A stretch of DNA of 64,000 bases from Enterococcus raffinosus (lineage in GTDB: Bacteria; Bacillota; Bacilli; Lactobacillales; Enterococcaceae). Position 1 is the stretch's first letter, and each line of letters begins with the position of its first letter. Of this stretch, positions 46,713-55,375 are shown in pieces. The stretch lies in NCBI RefSeq assembly GCF_018917525.1, contig NZ_JAHLOS010000005.1:62001-126000 (forward strand). The letters run 5' to 3'. The position numbers and the translations under genes were made by a program. The notes below the pieces were generated by a model, which saw only the letters and a list, made by a program, of their open reading frames with translations, was not told the origin of the DNA and did no database searches.

Positions 46713-47924
46713 TCAACTTTTCCGCAAAAATTGTACCCCACTTAAACCCATCAAAAGCACACCACAAATAATAACCAACCACTGAATTCTCACCGCATCC
46801 GCCAGCGGTCCAAAAATAGCTGTCCCTAACGGCATAAAGCCGCTGTAAATCGTTCCTAAAAGTCCGAAGATCCGTCCCTGTTTTTCAGCAGGCACGTGCT
46901 CTTGCAGAATCGTGGTGGTTGAAGATTGCACGACTGGAATAAAAAAGCTCATGAAGAACATACAAAGTGCGAACAGCCAAAAATTATACATAAAACCAAG
47001 TGCTAGTGAAATCACTCCGAAGCCCAGCAAGCCGAAAATGAGAGTCATCATTCGATCCTTAAATCCTCCCCAAATACCTAATAAGATACCGCCTAACACC
47101 ATCCCTGCAAAACCTGTCATTTCATTAACAGTTAGATACATATAGCTGTCTCCGAAAGTTCGCTCAATCAACAGTACCGTTAAAAAACTGGACGGTACAC
47201 TCAAAAAGATAAACGAACCATAAGTTAAAAGTAGACGCTTCACCTTCTGATCTTTCACGGCGTAGGAAATGCCTGCCTTCATATCTGTAAAAAATGAAGT
47301 GGATTGCTTCTGCTGCGCACCTTTCTGTTTGGTGATGGTTATAAAGCAAAGGATGATATTACCGATAATTGCCGTTCCTACATCTAATAACAGAATCCAA
47401 TAAAACGAACCCACCGCTAAAATGGCGCCCGCCACTGCTGGTGAAGCGAACTGTACGATAGACATCATACTGCCATTGATTCCGTTGTAACGGATCAGCT
47501 GGTCTTCCAGAACGATTTGTGGAATAACCGCACTCACGGCTGGCGTCTGAATCCCTGATCCGAATGACCGCAGTGCAGACACCACTAGAAGCAACGGCAG
47601 GATACTCGCTGTTTCTCTAAAAAATACCACAATCGCTAAAAGTAATGTCACGGCAGCAATGCTCAAGTCTGCAAATATAATCAGCCGTTTTCTCGGATAG
47701 CGATCCGCCCATACTCCGCCAAAAAGGGAAATAACTGTCTGCGGAACCGTCGAACTCAACGTCAGCAGCGTCAGCCATAAGCCAGAGGATGTCTCTAATG
47801 CGACTTGCCAAATGATGGCCATTTGAACAATCGATGACCCGAACAAGGTGATGGCTTGGCTAGTGATAAACAGGATCGTTTTTCGACGCCATACCTGCTC
47901 TTTTTGTATTTCATTTGTTTCCAT
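46713..47924 (-). CDS. MFS efflux transporter (Mef-like)
   Basis: 403 residues, about twelve membrane helices. FGSSIVQMAIIWQVALETSSGLWLTLLTLSSTVPQTVISLFGGVWADRYPRKRLIIFADL contains the MFS motif-A loop GGVWADRYPRKR typical of macrolide-efflux relatives. Substrate unknown. ATG at 47924 with GGGGGA four bases upstream is preferred over the GTG at 47936. It lies in tandem with the broken MFS gene at 44617, and the two are related but not close copies. Confidence 0.88.
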   Translation of the reverse strand: METNEIQKEQVWRRKTILFITSQAITLFGSSIVQMAIIWQVALETSSGLWLTLLTLSSTVPQTVISLFGGVWADRYPRKRLIIFADLSIAAVTLLLAIVVFFRETASILPLLLVVSALRSFGSGIQTPAVSAVIPQIVLEDQLIRYNGINGSMMSIVQFASPAVAGAILAVGSFYWILLLDVGTAIIGNIILCFITITKQKGAQQKQSTSFFTDMKAGISYAVKDQKVKRLLLTYGSFIFLSVPSSFLTVLLIERTFGDSYMYLTVNEMTGFAGMVLGGILLGIWGGFKDRMMTLIFGLLGFGVISLALGFMYNFWLFALCMFFMSFFIPVVQSSTTTILQEHVPAEKQGRIFGLLGTIYSGFMPLGTAIFGPLADAVRIQWLVIICGVLLMGLSGVQFLRKS

Positions 47925-48540
47925 ACTATCCCCCACTTTCTTGTCACCAGAGTAGTCTACTAGGAAAAAAGCAGGTGGTGGTATGGTGGAGGGTTAATTT
48001 TCGCTCAAAGCCTAAAAAAGCTCAATCCTGATTAAAAGGATCGAGCTACAAAAGAGCTATTTAAAAATCTGCACAAAAGCCACATTAGCATTTCTTTTTC
48101 TCGCCACATGCTCTTGAGGATGTTATTCACGTTCATTAATTTTTTATTGCTCTTCAATCGGTTGATATGAAGCATCAAGTATGCTACCTCTTCATTTAAA
48201 ATACATCTAAACTATCCTGCGTTCAGTTAAAATCTGTTATTTAAATGATTTATCAGAATGCTTAATCGGGTTACGTATTTCAGTGCATTAACCTTCTCAC
48301 TTTGCCTTTTTATTACGGCGCCTGTTCCGAATCATTCACTATCTTTAAATTTCAACCTTCTCTATTGTTTGAGGTTCATTTCGGTAACGATACCTGATAT
48401 GTCGATTTCATAAATCGCCCTTCTCATACAGATTACCATGATTTCATTACGCTTCTTTTCAAGATAATCTATATTTATTTTTGATGTGAAACCCCTCTCA
48501 AAAAGTACGATTACCGATAACTATGAATCAAATCTTATTA
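47925..48540. other. Intergenic region with a terminator and possible decayed gene
   Basis: At 48014-48047 AGCTCAATCCT pairs with AGGATCGAGCT with a T-run on the minus strand, although no minus gene ends near it. A minus-strand frame at about 48376-48513 reads FTSKINIDYLEKKRNEIMVICMRR and then IYEIDISGIVTEMN before a stop. It has no start and I do not recognise it; it may be a remnant. Confidence 0.4.
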
Positions 48541-49329
48541 TTACACGTTTTGACACACGAGAATCGCATGATTACTGACACCTGTACAAGAACGGCTCTT
48601 AAACATGAAATCCATCAGCTCTACCCATGCAGCATATTTTTCATCATTCATGTGATTGATATCCGTTGGGTTCAGTGTAAAATCAACGCCAACATTATCA
48701 AGCACCTGTAATCCGCAATCAGAAGCTTCTTGTTCTAATTCCTCTGGTGATGTATAAAAAAAGACCTCAGAAAATAAATCATCTCTGCCTTGTCTTAACA
48801 CCAAATCCCCCGTTTGCTTATTGGGATATTGTTCTTTCAACTGATCATCCAGACAAGCTCGTAAATACGCTCCTGCCTTATTAATATAGGCAAAAAGAAG
48901 GATTCCTTTCCTTTTACAGATTCGTTTGGTTTCAAGCAATACTTTTCTCCGTTCTTCAACCGGCAGATGGTATAGCGGCCCAAAAACTAGTACCAAATCA
49001 TAGGAGTGGGCGTCGATCTTTGTTAGATTGGTCGCATCTCCAACTTCGGCACTTAAATTAGAAAGCGCCTGTTCCTTTATTTTTGTTTCAAAGCATTGGA
49101 TATGTTTAGGGACTAGATCGATACCATGATACGTCTTACATTTATTTGATAGATAACTACCGTAATAGCCGGTCCCACAGCCAAGCTCGATGACTTTCTG
49201 CTCTAAATCCGTATACTTGTCCAACACTTTTTTAGTATATGCAAATTCAATCCGTTCCGACCGAGATCCATATGCTCGTTGATCTTCATCAAAATATTGA
49301 TAATTTTCCAAAATCGATTCTTTTGACAT
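48541..49329 (-). CDS. Class I SAM-dependent methyltransferase
   Basis: 262 residues. KVIELGCGTGYYGSYLS is the SAM-binding motif I. YHGIDLVPKHIQCFETK, VGDATNLTKI and DLVLVFGPLYHLPVEERRKVLLETKRICKRKGILLFAY fit motifs II to V. It has the usual length of small-molecule methyltransferases; the substrate is unknown. ATG at 49329 follows AGGAGGGATATTTC. Monocistronic. Confidence 0.85.
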   Translation of the reverse strand: MSKESILENYQYFDEDQRAYGSRSERIEFAYTKKVLDKYTDLEQKVIELGCGTGYYGSYLSNKCKTYHGIDLVPKHIQCFETKIKEQALSNLSAEVGDATNLTKIDAHSYDLVLVFGPLYHLPVEERRKVLLETKRICKRKGILLFAYINKAGAYLRACLDDQLKEQYPNKQTGDLVLRQGRDDLFSEVFFYTSPEELEQEASDCGLQVLDNVGVDFTLNPTDINHMNDEKYAAWVELMDFMFKSRSCTGVSNHAILVCQNV

Positions 49330-49517
49330 GAAATATCCCTCCTATCACATTTCTTTTGTACAATTATTTCTTATTACTATTCACGACGATGGACACCAGA
49401 TTTAGGTAGACGTAAAAAGCAATCATATATTTTTTTAAAATAGCATGCTCGATTAAGAAAAACAACTCACAAAGAATACTTTTGTCATTTAGCGAAGCAG
49501 AACTTTCGAGCTTAATA

Positions 49518-49551
49518 AAAAACTCAGCCATTCTTTTTCAATGACTGAGTT
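49518..49551 (-). terminator. Terminator of the MATE gene
   Basis: AACTCAGCCATT pairs with AATGACTGAGTT with one mismatch. TTTTTATT follows on the minus strand. Confidence 0.8.
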
Positions 49552-49559
49552 CAACCGTT

Positions 49560-50936
49560 TTAATGATCGGAATAGTTCGTCTTTATCTCTATCGCCCCTA
49601 TTTTCTGGCGCCGCAACCCCTTCACTTTCTGTTCTTTTTTCCAGTAGCGAAGCAGATAAATCGCCAATAAGATAATCCAAGAAAATCCTTCCGAGAGCGC
49701 GATGATCTTGGTTGCGAATACGTGAACGAATAGATAGGAAGCCGCGATTCTGACAATTAAGGAAGTTATTCCTGCTACACTTGAAAAGACCATATCTCCG
49801 CAGCCCTCCACGTAGCCTCGAATCACCATGGAAAAGCCATAAATGAGGTAAAAAGGCGCTAACGTTCGGAAAAAGGTTTTTCCAATCGCCACAGATTCAG
49901 CTGAAAGCCCGAATAATGCTAATAGATTCTCACCAAGAAAAAAGATAAAAATCGAGATACAAAGCGAGATCACAGCAATCATTACAAGACCAATTTTCAA
50001 GGTCTTTTTGGCTCTTTCTTCATTTTCAGCTCCGATATTTTGAGCCACTACAGTAGCGACACCAGAACCAAAATTTACGATTGGTAAAAAAATAACGGAA
50101 TCGACCCGATACGCCGTCGTAATTGCCGCAATCGTCTGTTCACCAAAACCGTTCATAAATTTTTGAAGGATGATGTTCCCGATTGAACTGATACTGGCCT
50201 GAATCGTTGGCGGCACACCAAATCGTGCTCCTGTTTGCATGTTTAATTTCTCAAATATTTTTTTATCTATTCTGTATTTCAAATAGGGATAGGTCCTCTC
50301 AGTATAACCGATGATATAAAGCGTCATCGCGATTTGCGAAATAACCGTAGCGACAGCCGCACCCGCAGCGCCTTGACGAAGCACTGCAACGAAGAGAATG
50401 TCTAAAATCACATTAGCAATTGAGGAGATGATGATCGAGACAAATGGTGCTTTACTGTCTCCTGCTCCTCTTAACACACCCGTGTACACATTATAGATCG
50501 CCAAAAATGGGACACCCATTAACATAATTTTCAGGTATTGACTGGCTATCATCCTTAATCTCTCAGGGGTATCCAAGACTTCAACAATCGGAGTCGTAAA
50601 AGCGATCCCTAATAATGAAACAATCAAGAAGAACGCTCCCAAAATGACCATGAATGAAAATAACGTTTCCCGCATTTTCCAAAACTCTCTTTTGCCATGA
50701 TTTTGAGCAGATAAAACAGAAAGCCCTGACGTAAATCCAATAATCGCGGTAATACACAAATTATAAATCGCCGTCGTAGCCCCGATCGACGCAAGCGGCA
50801 GCTCTCCTTCCACATTTCCAACAATAAATGCATCCACCCAATTAAACAGTTGTTGAAACAATCCACTAAGAACCAATGGTATTGTAAATAACAATAGAAC
50901 CTTTACGATACTTCCCCGCGTCATATCCTTTCCCAT
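49560..50936 (-). CDS. MATE-family multidrug efflux transporter
   Basis: 458 residues, twelve predicted helices in two six-helix MatE repeats. GSIVKVLLLFTIPLVLSGLFQQLFNWVDAFIVGN and GVPPTIQASISSIGNIILQKFMNGFG start the two halves. It exports cationic drugs by Na or proton antiport. ATG at 50936 follows AAAGGAGG; the longer frame lacks a site. The leader upstream carries a long terminator hairpin and a 12-codon peptide, so expression is likely controlled by attenuation. Confidence 0.92.
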   Translation of the reverse strand: MGKDMTRGSIVKVLLLFTIPLVLSGLFQQLFNWVDAFIVGNVEGELPLASIGATTAIYNLCITAIIGFTSGLSVLSAQNHGKREFWKMRETLFSFMVILGAFFLIVSLLGIAFTTPIVEVLDTPERLRMIASQYLKIMLMGVPFLAIYNVYTGVLRGAGDSKAPFVSIIISSIANVILDILFVAVLRQGAAGAAVATVISQIAMTLYIIGYTERTYPYLKYRIDKKIFEKLNMQTGARFGVPPTIQASISSIGNIILQKFMNGFGEQTIAAITTAYRVDSVIFLPIVNFGSGVATVVAQNIGAENEERAKKTLKIGLVMIAVISLCISIFIFFLGENLLALFGLSAESVAIGKTFFRTLAPFYLIYGFSMVIRGYVEGCGDMVFSSVAGITSLIVRIAASYLFVHVFATKIIALSEGFSWIILLAIYLLRYWKKEQKVKGLRRQKIGAIEIKTNYSDH

Positions 50937-50963
50937 ACAAAAACCTCCTTTAGAAACAATCAA

Positions 50964-51002
50964 TTATTCTGATTTTAAAAAAAGGCGTCTAGAGTTACGC
51001 AT
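50964..51002 (-). CDS. Putative leader peptide of the MATE gene
   Basis: ATG at 51002 preceded by GGAGGAGA, then codons for MRNSRRLFLKSE and TAA. The codons run through the 3-prime arm of the terminator stem and its T-run, so a ribosome on this frame would open the hairpin. Not proven to be translated. Confidence 0.45.
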   Translation of the reverse strand: MRNSRRLFLKSE

Positions 51003-51048
51003 ATGCAGGAATCTCCTCCGTACATAAGGGGTAACGTCTAAACGCCTT
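50977..51048 (-). promoter_or_regulatory. Attenuator upstream of the MATE gene
   Basis: Minus strand AAGGCGTTTAGAC-GTTAC (51031-51048) pairs with GTAAC-TCTAGACGCCTT (50981-50998) in a stem of about 17 bp with one bulge. Seven T follow, then the MATE ribosome site. The loop holds GGAGGA and the leader start codon. Confidence 0.65.
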
Positions 51049-51221
51049 GTTCATTCAACTAATTGATCCAATTAAAAACTATTCTTTTTCACTAAAATAT
51101 CAGAAGAAAAATGGAAAGTCAATGGGCGAATATCTTTATAAAACTCAAAAATAGCGCCTTTACATCATCTTGTCTTACATTTCCCGTAATCATCTTTTAA
51201 CTTATTGAAACGCTTATTCAG

Positions 51222-52145
51222 TTACTCCGATTCTGCCTTCCATTTTTCCAGCGTATCGATGTCTATGCCGCTTATCTCTGAGATTTCTTTCAATGAAAGG
51301 GAGGTTTTCATTAAGTTTAGAATCAGCATTCGTTTTTCTTCCCGATTCCTTTTTCGCTCTTCTTGTCTCCCCATTTCCATACCTTTTTTCATACCCTTTT
51401 CCATGCCTTCATCCCTAGCATACTCTAATTCGGCTTCTGCTATTGCTCGGGCTTTATCGATTTTCATGATCATTTCCTTTTCCTCCTCTTCCAATGTTAA
51501 GAAGTCTGTTTTCTTTTTCGCTTCTTTAATATAGTCAGGGGCGTCAGCCTTCACTTCTCCTGTTTTGAAATAGTAATACCAATGGTAGACAGCGTGTTGG
51601 GAATCGATTAGGTCATTCTTCAGACTAAGAAAGCAAAGAACCAACAGCTCTTTTCCCTCTTTATTTAGAAATGGGCGATTGGTCTCGGTATTCATCAAAT
51701 GGAATAATTGCAGGGCATTCTCTGTGTCATCGAACAAATGAAAATTCACAATATTAATGCCATAAGCTGGGCGCAGACTTGAAAAATTACTTTTCTTCAC
51801 CTCATTTTTCGCGATATTGCCAAATGGAGAGCGATAAGCTTCCCCGAGATAGAAAAGACTTCTTTCATGGAAATACTTTTGCGACTGAACCTGACATTCG
51901 ATCGTCGTATAACTTTCATCTTCAGCGACTGCCAGGATGTCAACCTCGGTAAGCTTTACCTCCATCTTTTCCCGTTCCTCATAGGATTTCTTGTAGCTGT
52001 CAATGTGATAGGTCTGTTTTGGTATCAGTCTCTCGAATTCTAAGCCTAATAAATCTTTAACAAACGCTTTTAGAATGTGCTGGGAATCCTCAGAAGTTAG
52101 CAACTTTTTGAATAATAGATCGTTGGTGGGTAAGTATACTTGCAT
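51222..52145 (-). CDS. Rpn-family recombination-promoting nuclease / PD-(D/E)XK transposase-like
   Basis: 307 residues. NDLLFKKLLTSEDSQHILKAFVKDLLG opens the family. TEVDILAVAED and YTTIECQVQ hold the Asp and Glu-x-Gln of the PD-(D/E)XK nuclease core, near residues 70 and 85. The C-terminal part is Met/Gly/Lys/Glu-rich (EKGMKKGMEMGRQEERKRNREEKR), a usual feature. Such proteins cut DNA and raise RecA-independent recombination. ATG at 52145 follows GGCAGGAAAAGAG. Alone in its transcription unit. Confidence 0.85.
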   Translation of the reverse strand: MQVYLPTNDLLFKKLLTSEDSQHILKAFVKDLLGLEFERLIPKQTYHIDSYKKSYEEREKMEVKLTEVDILAVAEDESYTTIECQVQSQKYFHERSLFYLGEAYRSPFGNIAKNEVKKSNFSSLRPAYGINIVNFHLFDDTENALQLFHLMNTETNRPFLNKEGKELLVLCFLSLKNDLIDSQHAVYHWYYYFKTGEVKADAPDYIKEAKKKTDFLTLEEEEKEMIMKIDKARAIAEAELEYARDEGMEKGMKKGMEMGRQEERKRNREEKRMLILNLMKTSLSLKEISEISGIDIDTLEKWKAESE

Positions 52146-52360
52146 CTCTTTTCCTGCCTTTCAGACAGCAGGTTTTCTCGCCTACATTATAGCATGGCAA
52201 AATAGCTGCTATCAAAACTCTTTATTATAAAATACGCAAAAAAAGAGAAAGCACTCGCTTCGAATCAATGATCTCCTTTTCAGCAAAACTCTTCTTTATA
52301 AGCCCAACAGAGAACGATTTCAAATCGCAATTTGACGCTTCTAAATATTTCAAAATGAAA

Positions 52361-52391
52361 AAAAACACTCCCAAAGATTCGAAAGTGTTTC
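52361..52391 (-). terminator. Terminator of the alcohol dehydrogenase gene
   Basis: AAACACT pairs with AGTGTTT around a 14-base loop, with T-run on the minus strand. Confidence 0.6.
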
Positions 52392-52410
52392 CGTGGCAAG
52401 CTATTAAATA

Positions 52411-53457
52411 CTACTCCGACACAACAACCATCGATTTAATCGTTTTACGCGCCTGCATGTCTTGATAGGCTTGGTTAATATCATCTAGATTATATGTTTC
52501 AGTAAAGACCCGTCCCGGATTAATGTCTCCGTCTAGGACTGCCTTCAGAAGGAGTTGTTTGTCATAGGTTGTGACTGAGGCAGAGCCGCCGGCAACAGAA
52601 ATGTTTTGGGCGAAGGTTGAGCCTAGTGGTCGATTATTGTAATGGGGCACACCGACATAGCCAACGCGACCACCATTATGCAGAACACCTAGGGCTTGTT
52701 CAATCGCCGCTTCTGTTCCTACGCACTCAAGCGCAGCATCTGCGCCACCGCCTAGAATCTCGCGAACTTTGGCAATCCCTTCTTCTCCACGCTCTGCTAC
52801 AACAGCAGTTGCTCCTGACTGAAGTGCCATCTTCTGACGATCTTCGTGTCGGCTCATTAGCACGATTTGAGAAGCCCCGCGCATTTTGGCAGCGATGACT
52901 GCACATTGACCAACCGCGCCATCACCGATTACTACCACTTTATCCCCCTTTTCGACATGGGCGCAGCGCGCTGCATGGTAGCCTGTTGGCATCACGTCTG
53001 CTAGAGTCAAAAGCGATTTAATCATGCCTTCTGTATAATCTGATGGTTGTCCAGGAATCTTTATCAATGCCCAATTGCCATAATGGAAGCGAATATATTC
53101 TGACTGGAAGCCGTTAGACCAATTGGTAGCGCCTTGATGACGATCACAAGTCCCATCAAAGCCCGCGCGACAAGCATCACATTCACCACAGCCATGTGTA
53201 AATGGCACGATCACAAAATCCCCCGGCTTAACCGTAGTGATTGCAGAACCGATTTCTTCGACGATCCCTAGAGCTTCGTGCCCATCGTTGACAGAATGAG
53301 CTTCTTTATTATCCCCATGAGCGTAAGACCAAAGATCTGAACCACAAACACAGGCTCGAACAACTTTGATGATTACATCGTCATCGGCTTGTAGAGTTGG
53401 TTTAGCTACTTCCTCAACAGTTACCAACCCCGCTTTTTCAAAAATTGCAGATTTCAT
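52411..53457 (-). CDS. Zinc-dependent alcohol dehydrogenase
   Basis: 348 residues, MDR superfamily. CVCGSDLWSYAHGDN and GHEALGIVEEIG carry the catalytic zinc ligands; CGECDACRAGFDGTC carries the structural zinc. VVIGDGAVGQCAVIAAK is the nucleotide loop. It oxidises alcohols or reduces aldehydes. It follows the RibD-type reductase gene by 97 bp, with its own candidate promoter and dyad in between. The ribosome site is weak, and a hairpin GAACGCCGAA/TTCGGTCGTTC lies just before the start. Confidence 0.92.
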   Translation of the reverse strand: MKSAIFEKAGLVTVEEVAKPTLQADDDVIIKVVRACVCGSDLWSYAHGDNKEAHSVNDGHEALGIVEEIGSAITTVKPGDFVIVPFTHGCGECDACRAGFDGTCDRHQGATNWSNGFQSEYIRFHYGNWALIKIPGQPSDYTEGMIKSLLTLADVMPTGYHAARCAHVEKGDKVVVIGDGAVGQCAVIAAKMRGASQIVLMSRHEDRQKMALQSGATAVVAERGEEGIAKVREILGGGADAALECVGTEAAIEQALGVLHNGGRVGYVGVPHYNNRPLGSTFAQNISVAGGSASVTTYDKQLLLKAVLDGDINPGRVFTETYNLDDINQAYQDMQARKTIKSMVVVSE

Positions 53458-53528
53458 AATTAAATACCAGGAACGACCGAATAATTTTTCGGCGTTCTTT
53501 CCTTTCTTAACTTTTTTTATTTATTGAC

Positions 53529-53543
53529 GTTCTATAACAGAAC
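53529..53543 (-). promoter_or_regulatory. Dyad in the alcohol dehydrogenase promoter
   Basis: GTTCTATAACAGAAC, a 5-bp dyad with a 5-base spacer that overlaps a TTATAG -10 (minus). A TTTAGT -35 lies 16 bases upstream of it. Possible repressor site. Confidence 0.4.
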
Positions 53544-53554
53544 AGACCATAAAA

Positions 53555-54229
53555 CTAAACGTGATAACTCAATAATACTGCGCCACTTTCAAACTGCTCA
53601 ACGTTTTTGATTGTTAAATCAATCACCTTATGCTCCTTGGGCAAGCCGTCAAAGACCGTTGGAAAGCCGTTTCGACCATCAATTCCAGCGCCGATTAAAA
53701 GACTGATTTCGTCCAAAAGTCCCGCTTCTAAAAATGTCGTATTGATTGCAGGTCCTCCGACAACAGCCATCCGCTGTACATAGAATTCCTTTGCGAGTAT
53801 TTCGGTCGCTCGTTGAAGGTCGATCTCTTCTTTTCCGCAGGCGATCCAAGAAATATTTCTGGCATCAAGATAGGCAAGATATTCGGTAGCGACCTGCTCA
53901 CTTGTAATGATTAGATACGGCTTCTCCATCTCAGCTGAGTCTGGCCATAAAAGTACGCCATGGGTATCGACGATTATTTCATAGCCTGTGCTGTTGCTCT
54001 TTTTAGAAAACTTTTCCATTCCCAGTGCTCTGTATTTCTTTGCTTCAAATTTTCCTGGAAGAGCAATTTCTAGTTCAGCTGTTACTCTGCCGCTCAAAGT
54101 TGTAGGTGTTCCTAAAGCCTTCAAAGTAGCTTTGTAATCCTCCACCCCTTTTAATTGTCCAGTCATCTCGCAATCAATTCTTCCGTCAATAGAAGTCATC
54201 ATGTGACAGACGATAAATGGTTTCTTCAT
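53555..54229 (-). CDS. RibD C-terminal / dihydrofolate-reductase-like protein
   Basis: 224 residues. KPFIVCHMMTSIDGRID is the conserved N-terminal strand-loop, IDLQRATEILAKEFYVQRMAVVGGPAINTTFLEAGLLDEISLLI is the RibD C-terminal block with the nucleotide loop GGP. The family reduces pyrimidine or other substrates with NADPH; the function here is unknown. It starts with ATG at 54229 and is driven by a MerR-type promoter at 54308-54338. The alcohol dehydrogenase gene follows. Confidence 0.85.
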   Translation of the reverse strand: MKKPFIVCHMMTSIDGRIDCEMTGQLKGVEDYKATLKALGTPTTLSGRVTAELEIALPGKFEAKKYRALGMEKFSKKSNSTGYEIIVDTHGVLLWPDSAEMEKPYLIITSEQVATEYLAYLDARNISWIACGKEEIDLQRATEILAKEFYVQRMAVVGGPAINTTFLEAGLLDEISLLIGAGIDGRNGFPTVFDGLPKEHKVIDLTIKNVEQFESGAVLLSYHV

Positions 54230-54307
54230 CTGATATCCCCCCTTTTTTGATCTCTTTATTATTCATGTAAACAGTCGTGAGCGTTCCATTACGAAGGCCC
54301 TGAAATC

Positions 54308-54338
54308 ATAATAAACCTAAAGTCAACTTTAGGAGCAA
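54308..54338 (-). promoter_or_regulatory. MerR-type promoter of the RibD-like gene
   Basis: Minus strand TTGCTC (54333-54338), a 19-base spacer, TATTAT (54308-54313). The spacer holds CCTAAAG-TCAA-CTTTAGG (54316-54333), the same dyad as at 44357 apart from one base in the N4. Confidence 0.8.
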
Positions 54339-54346
54339 GAGATAAA

Positions 54347-54517
54347 ATGAAAAAATTTTTTAAATCCTGCTCAATTGCTACATATGGCAAAATAGAAGAG
54401 CTCTCTGAAGAATCATGCCACAAGCTTAAAACAGAGCGTTCATTCACTAAATCTTTTGGTGATAATCTACCTTACAAAAATGTTCGTCTAAGATCAGACC
54501 TTAGTCTGGTTATTTAA
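54347..54517 (+). CDS. Small ORF, unknown
   Basis: 56 codons starting MKKFFKSCSIATYGKIEEL, with AGGAG eleven bases upstream that overlaps the MerR dyad. No family recognised. It could be chance. Confidence 0.25.
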   Translation: MKKFFKSCSIATYGKIEELSEESCHKLKTERSFTKSFGDNLPYKNVRLRSDLSLVI

Positions 54518-54559
54518 TGTCGTCTTTTTTATATTCTTTTGTAGAAAGGGCTGATTCAT

Positions 54560-54931
54560 TTGAAGCAACTAATTGGTTTTTTATTTACGATTGCTTTGTT
54601 GCTTGGTGGCTATTATTTTTGGTATCACCAAAACTATTCAACACAAGAGTATTACACAAGAATTACAACAGGTGGAAAAAGAATCAACGTAGCTATTAAA
54701 AGTGGCAAAGAGTCTTATCCCCGTTATCGCTATCATTTAAGTGCTTACAATCAAAAGAACGAAAAGAAGGAAGTCGTTTTTGATTCAGTAGATAGTACTC
54801 CATTAAAGAAAAACGCGTACCTTGTTCTTCACGTGAACAAAAAGAAAGGAGTTATCGGATGGGAAGAAGTGAAATCCAGTAAAGTCCCTTCTAACGTTAG
54901 AAGCTCCTTAAATCAGGATGCTTTAAAGTAG
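54560..54931 (+). CDS. YxeA-family (DUF1093) secreted or membrane-anchored protein
   Basis: 123 residues from TTG at 54560, with AAAGGG nine bases upstream. A single N-terminal hydrophobic helix (MKQLIGFLFTIALLLGGYYFW) is followed by a small beta domain (YYTRITTGGKR..RYRYHLSAYNQKNEKKEVVFDSV..LKKNAYLVLHVNKKKGVIGWEEV) that matches YxeA proteins. Function unknown. Ends before a strong bidirectional terminator. Confidence 0.82.
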   Translation: MKQLIGFLFTIALLLGGYYFWYHQNYSTQEYYTRITTGGKRINVAIKSGKESYPRYRYHLSAYNQKNEKKEVVFDSVDSTPLKKNAYLVLHVNKKKGVIGWEEVKSSKVPSNVRSSLNQDALK

Positions 54932-54976
54932 TTGCGCTCTACTTCTTTCAACTATAGAAAATTGTTTTGTGTAACA

Positions 54977-55037
54977 AAAAAAAGAACTCAACACTTTGAA
55001 ATTGTTCAAACAATTTCGAATGTTGAGTTCCTTTTTT
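54977..55037. terminator. Bidirectional terminator
   Basis: GAACTCAACA (54984-54993) pairs with TGTTGAGTTC (55021-55030) with an inner AAATTGTT/AACAATTT stem. A and T runs flank it. Confidence 0.85.
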
Positions 55038-55092
55038 AACAATATCTTGAATCTCAGCTTTGTGGCTGAATCTACTTGTTTAGCTAATAAGA

Positions 55093-55124
55093 AAAATAAA
55101 AGATCACTCGAAAATGAGTGATCT
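55093..55124 (-). terminator. Terminator of the small gene at 55133
   Basis: AGATCACTC pairs with GAGTGATCT around a six-base loop, followed by TTTTATTTTT on the minus strand. Confidence 0.75.
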
Positions 55125-55132
55125 AGCCCTTT

Positions 55133-55375
55133 TTACGATGCACATTTATCCAATACTGCTTCCCCTTCAGCGGATAAGAAGAAAAATCTGAAAGGATTTC
55201 TCAAGGTGCCGTTACCTTTAAAAATACTTCCTTGAATAAATCCGCTTTCCTTCAAGCCCTCAATACTCTCTTCAAAATCCGTCTCAGATGCTTCAAAAAA
55301 TTGATGTGTTAAATTGTTGAAATTCTTTTTAGCAATCTCGTTTAAAATATCATACTCTAGTTCATTCATTTCCAT
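55133..55375 (-). CDS. Small winged-helix-like protein, unknown
   Basis: 80 residues. Predicted helices and a strand pair (LEYDILNEIAKKNF..TDFEESIEGLKESGFIQGS..RFFFLSAEGEAVLD) resemble a short winged-helix domain like those of phage or YjcQ-type proteins. No family is certain. AGGGGAAGAG precedes the ATG. Own terminator. Flanked by AT-rich DNA, possibly acquired. Confidence 0.6.
   Translation of the reverse strand: MEMNELEYDILNEIAKKNFNNLTHQFFEASETDFEESIEGLKESGFIQGSIFKGNGTLRNPFRFFFLSAEGEAVLDKCAS

Noticed and set aside
50977-51048. Known metabolite riboswitch before the MATE gene
   Set aside because: The leader is one extended hairpin without the conserved cores of the riboswitch classes or T-box that I know; a leader-peptide attenuator fits better.
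51222-52145. Insertion sequence around the Rpn-type gene
   Set aside because: The protein is called transposase-like by fold only; I found no terminal inverted repeats or target duplication around it.
53529-53543. SOS box upstream of the alcohol dehydrogenase gene
   Set aside because: The arms are GTTC then GAAC, the reverse of the LexA pattern GAAC-N4-GTTC.
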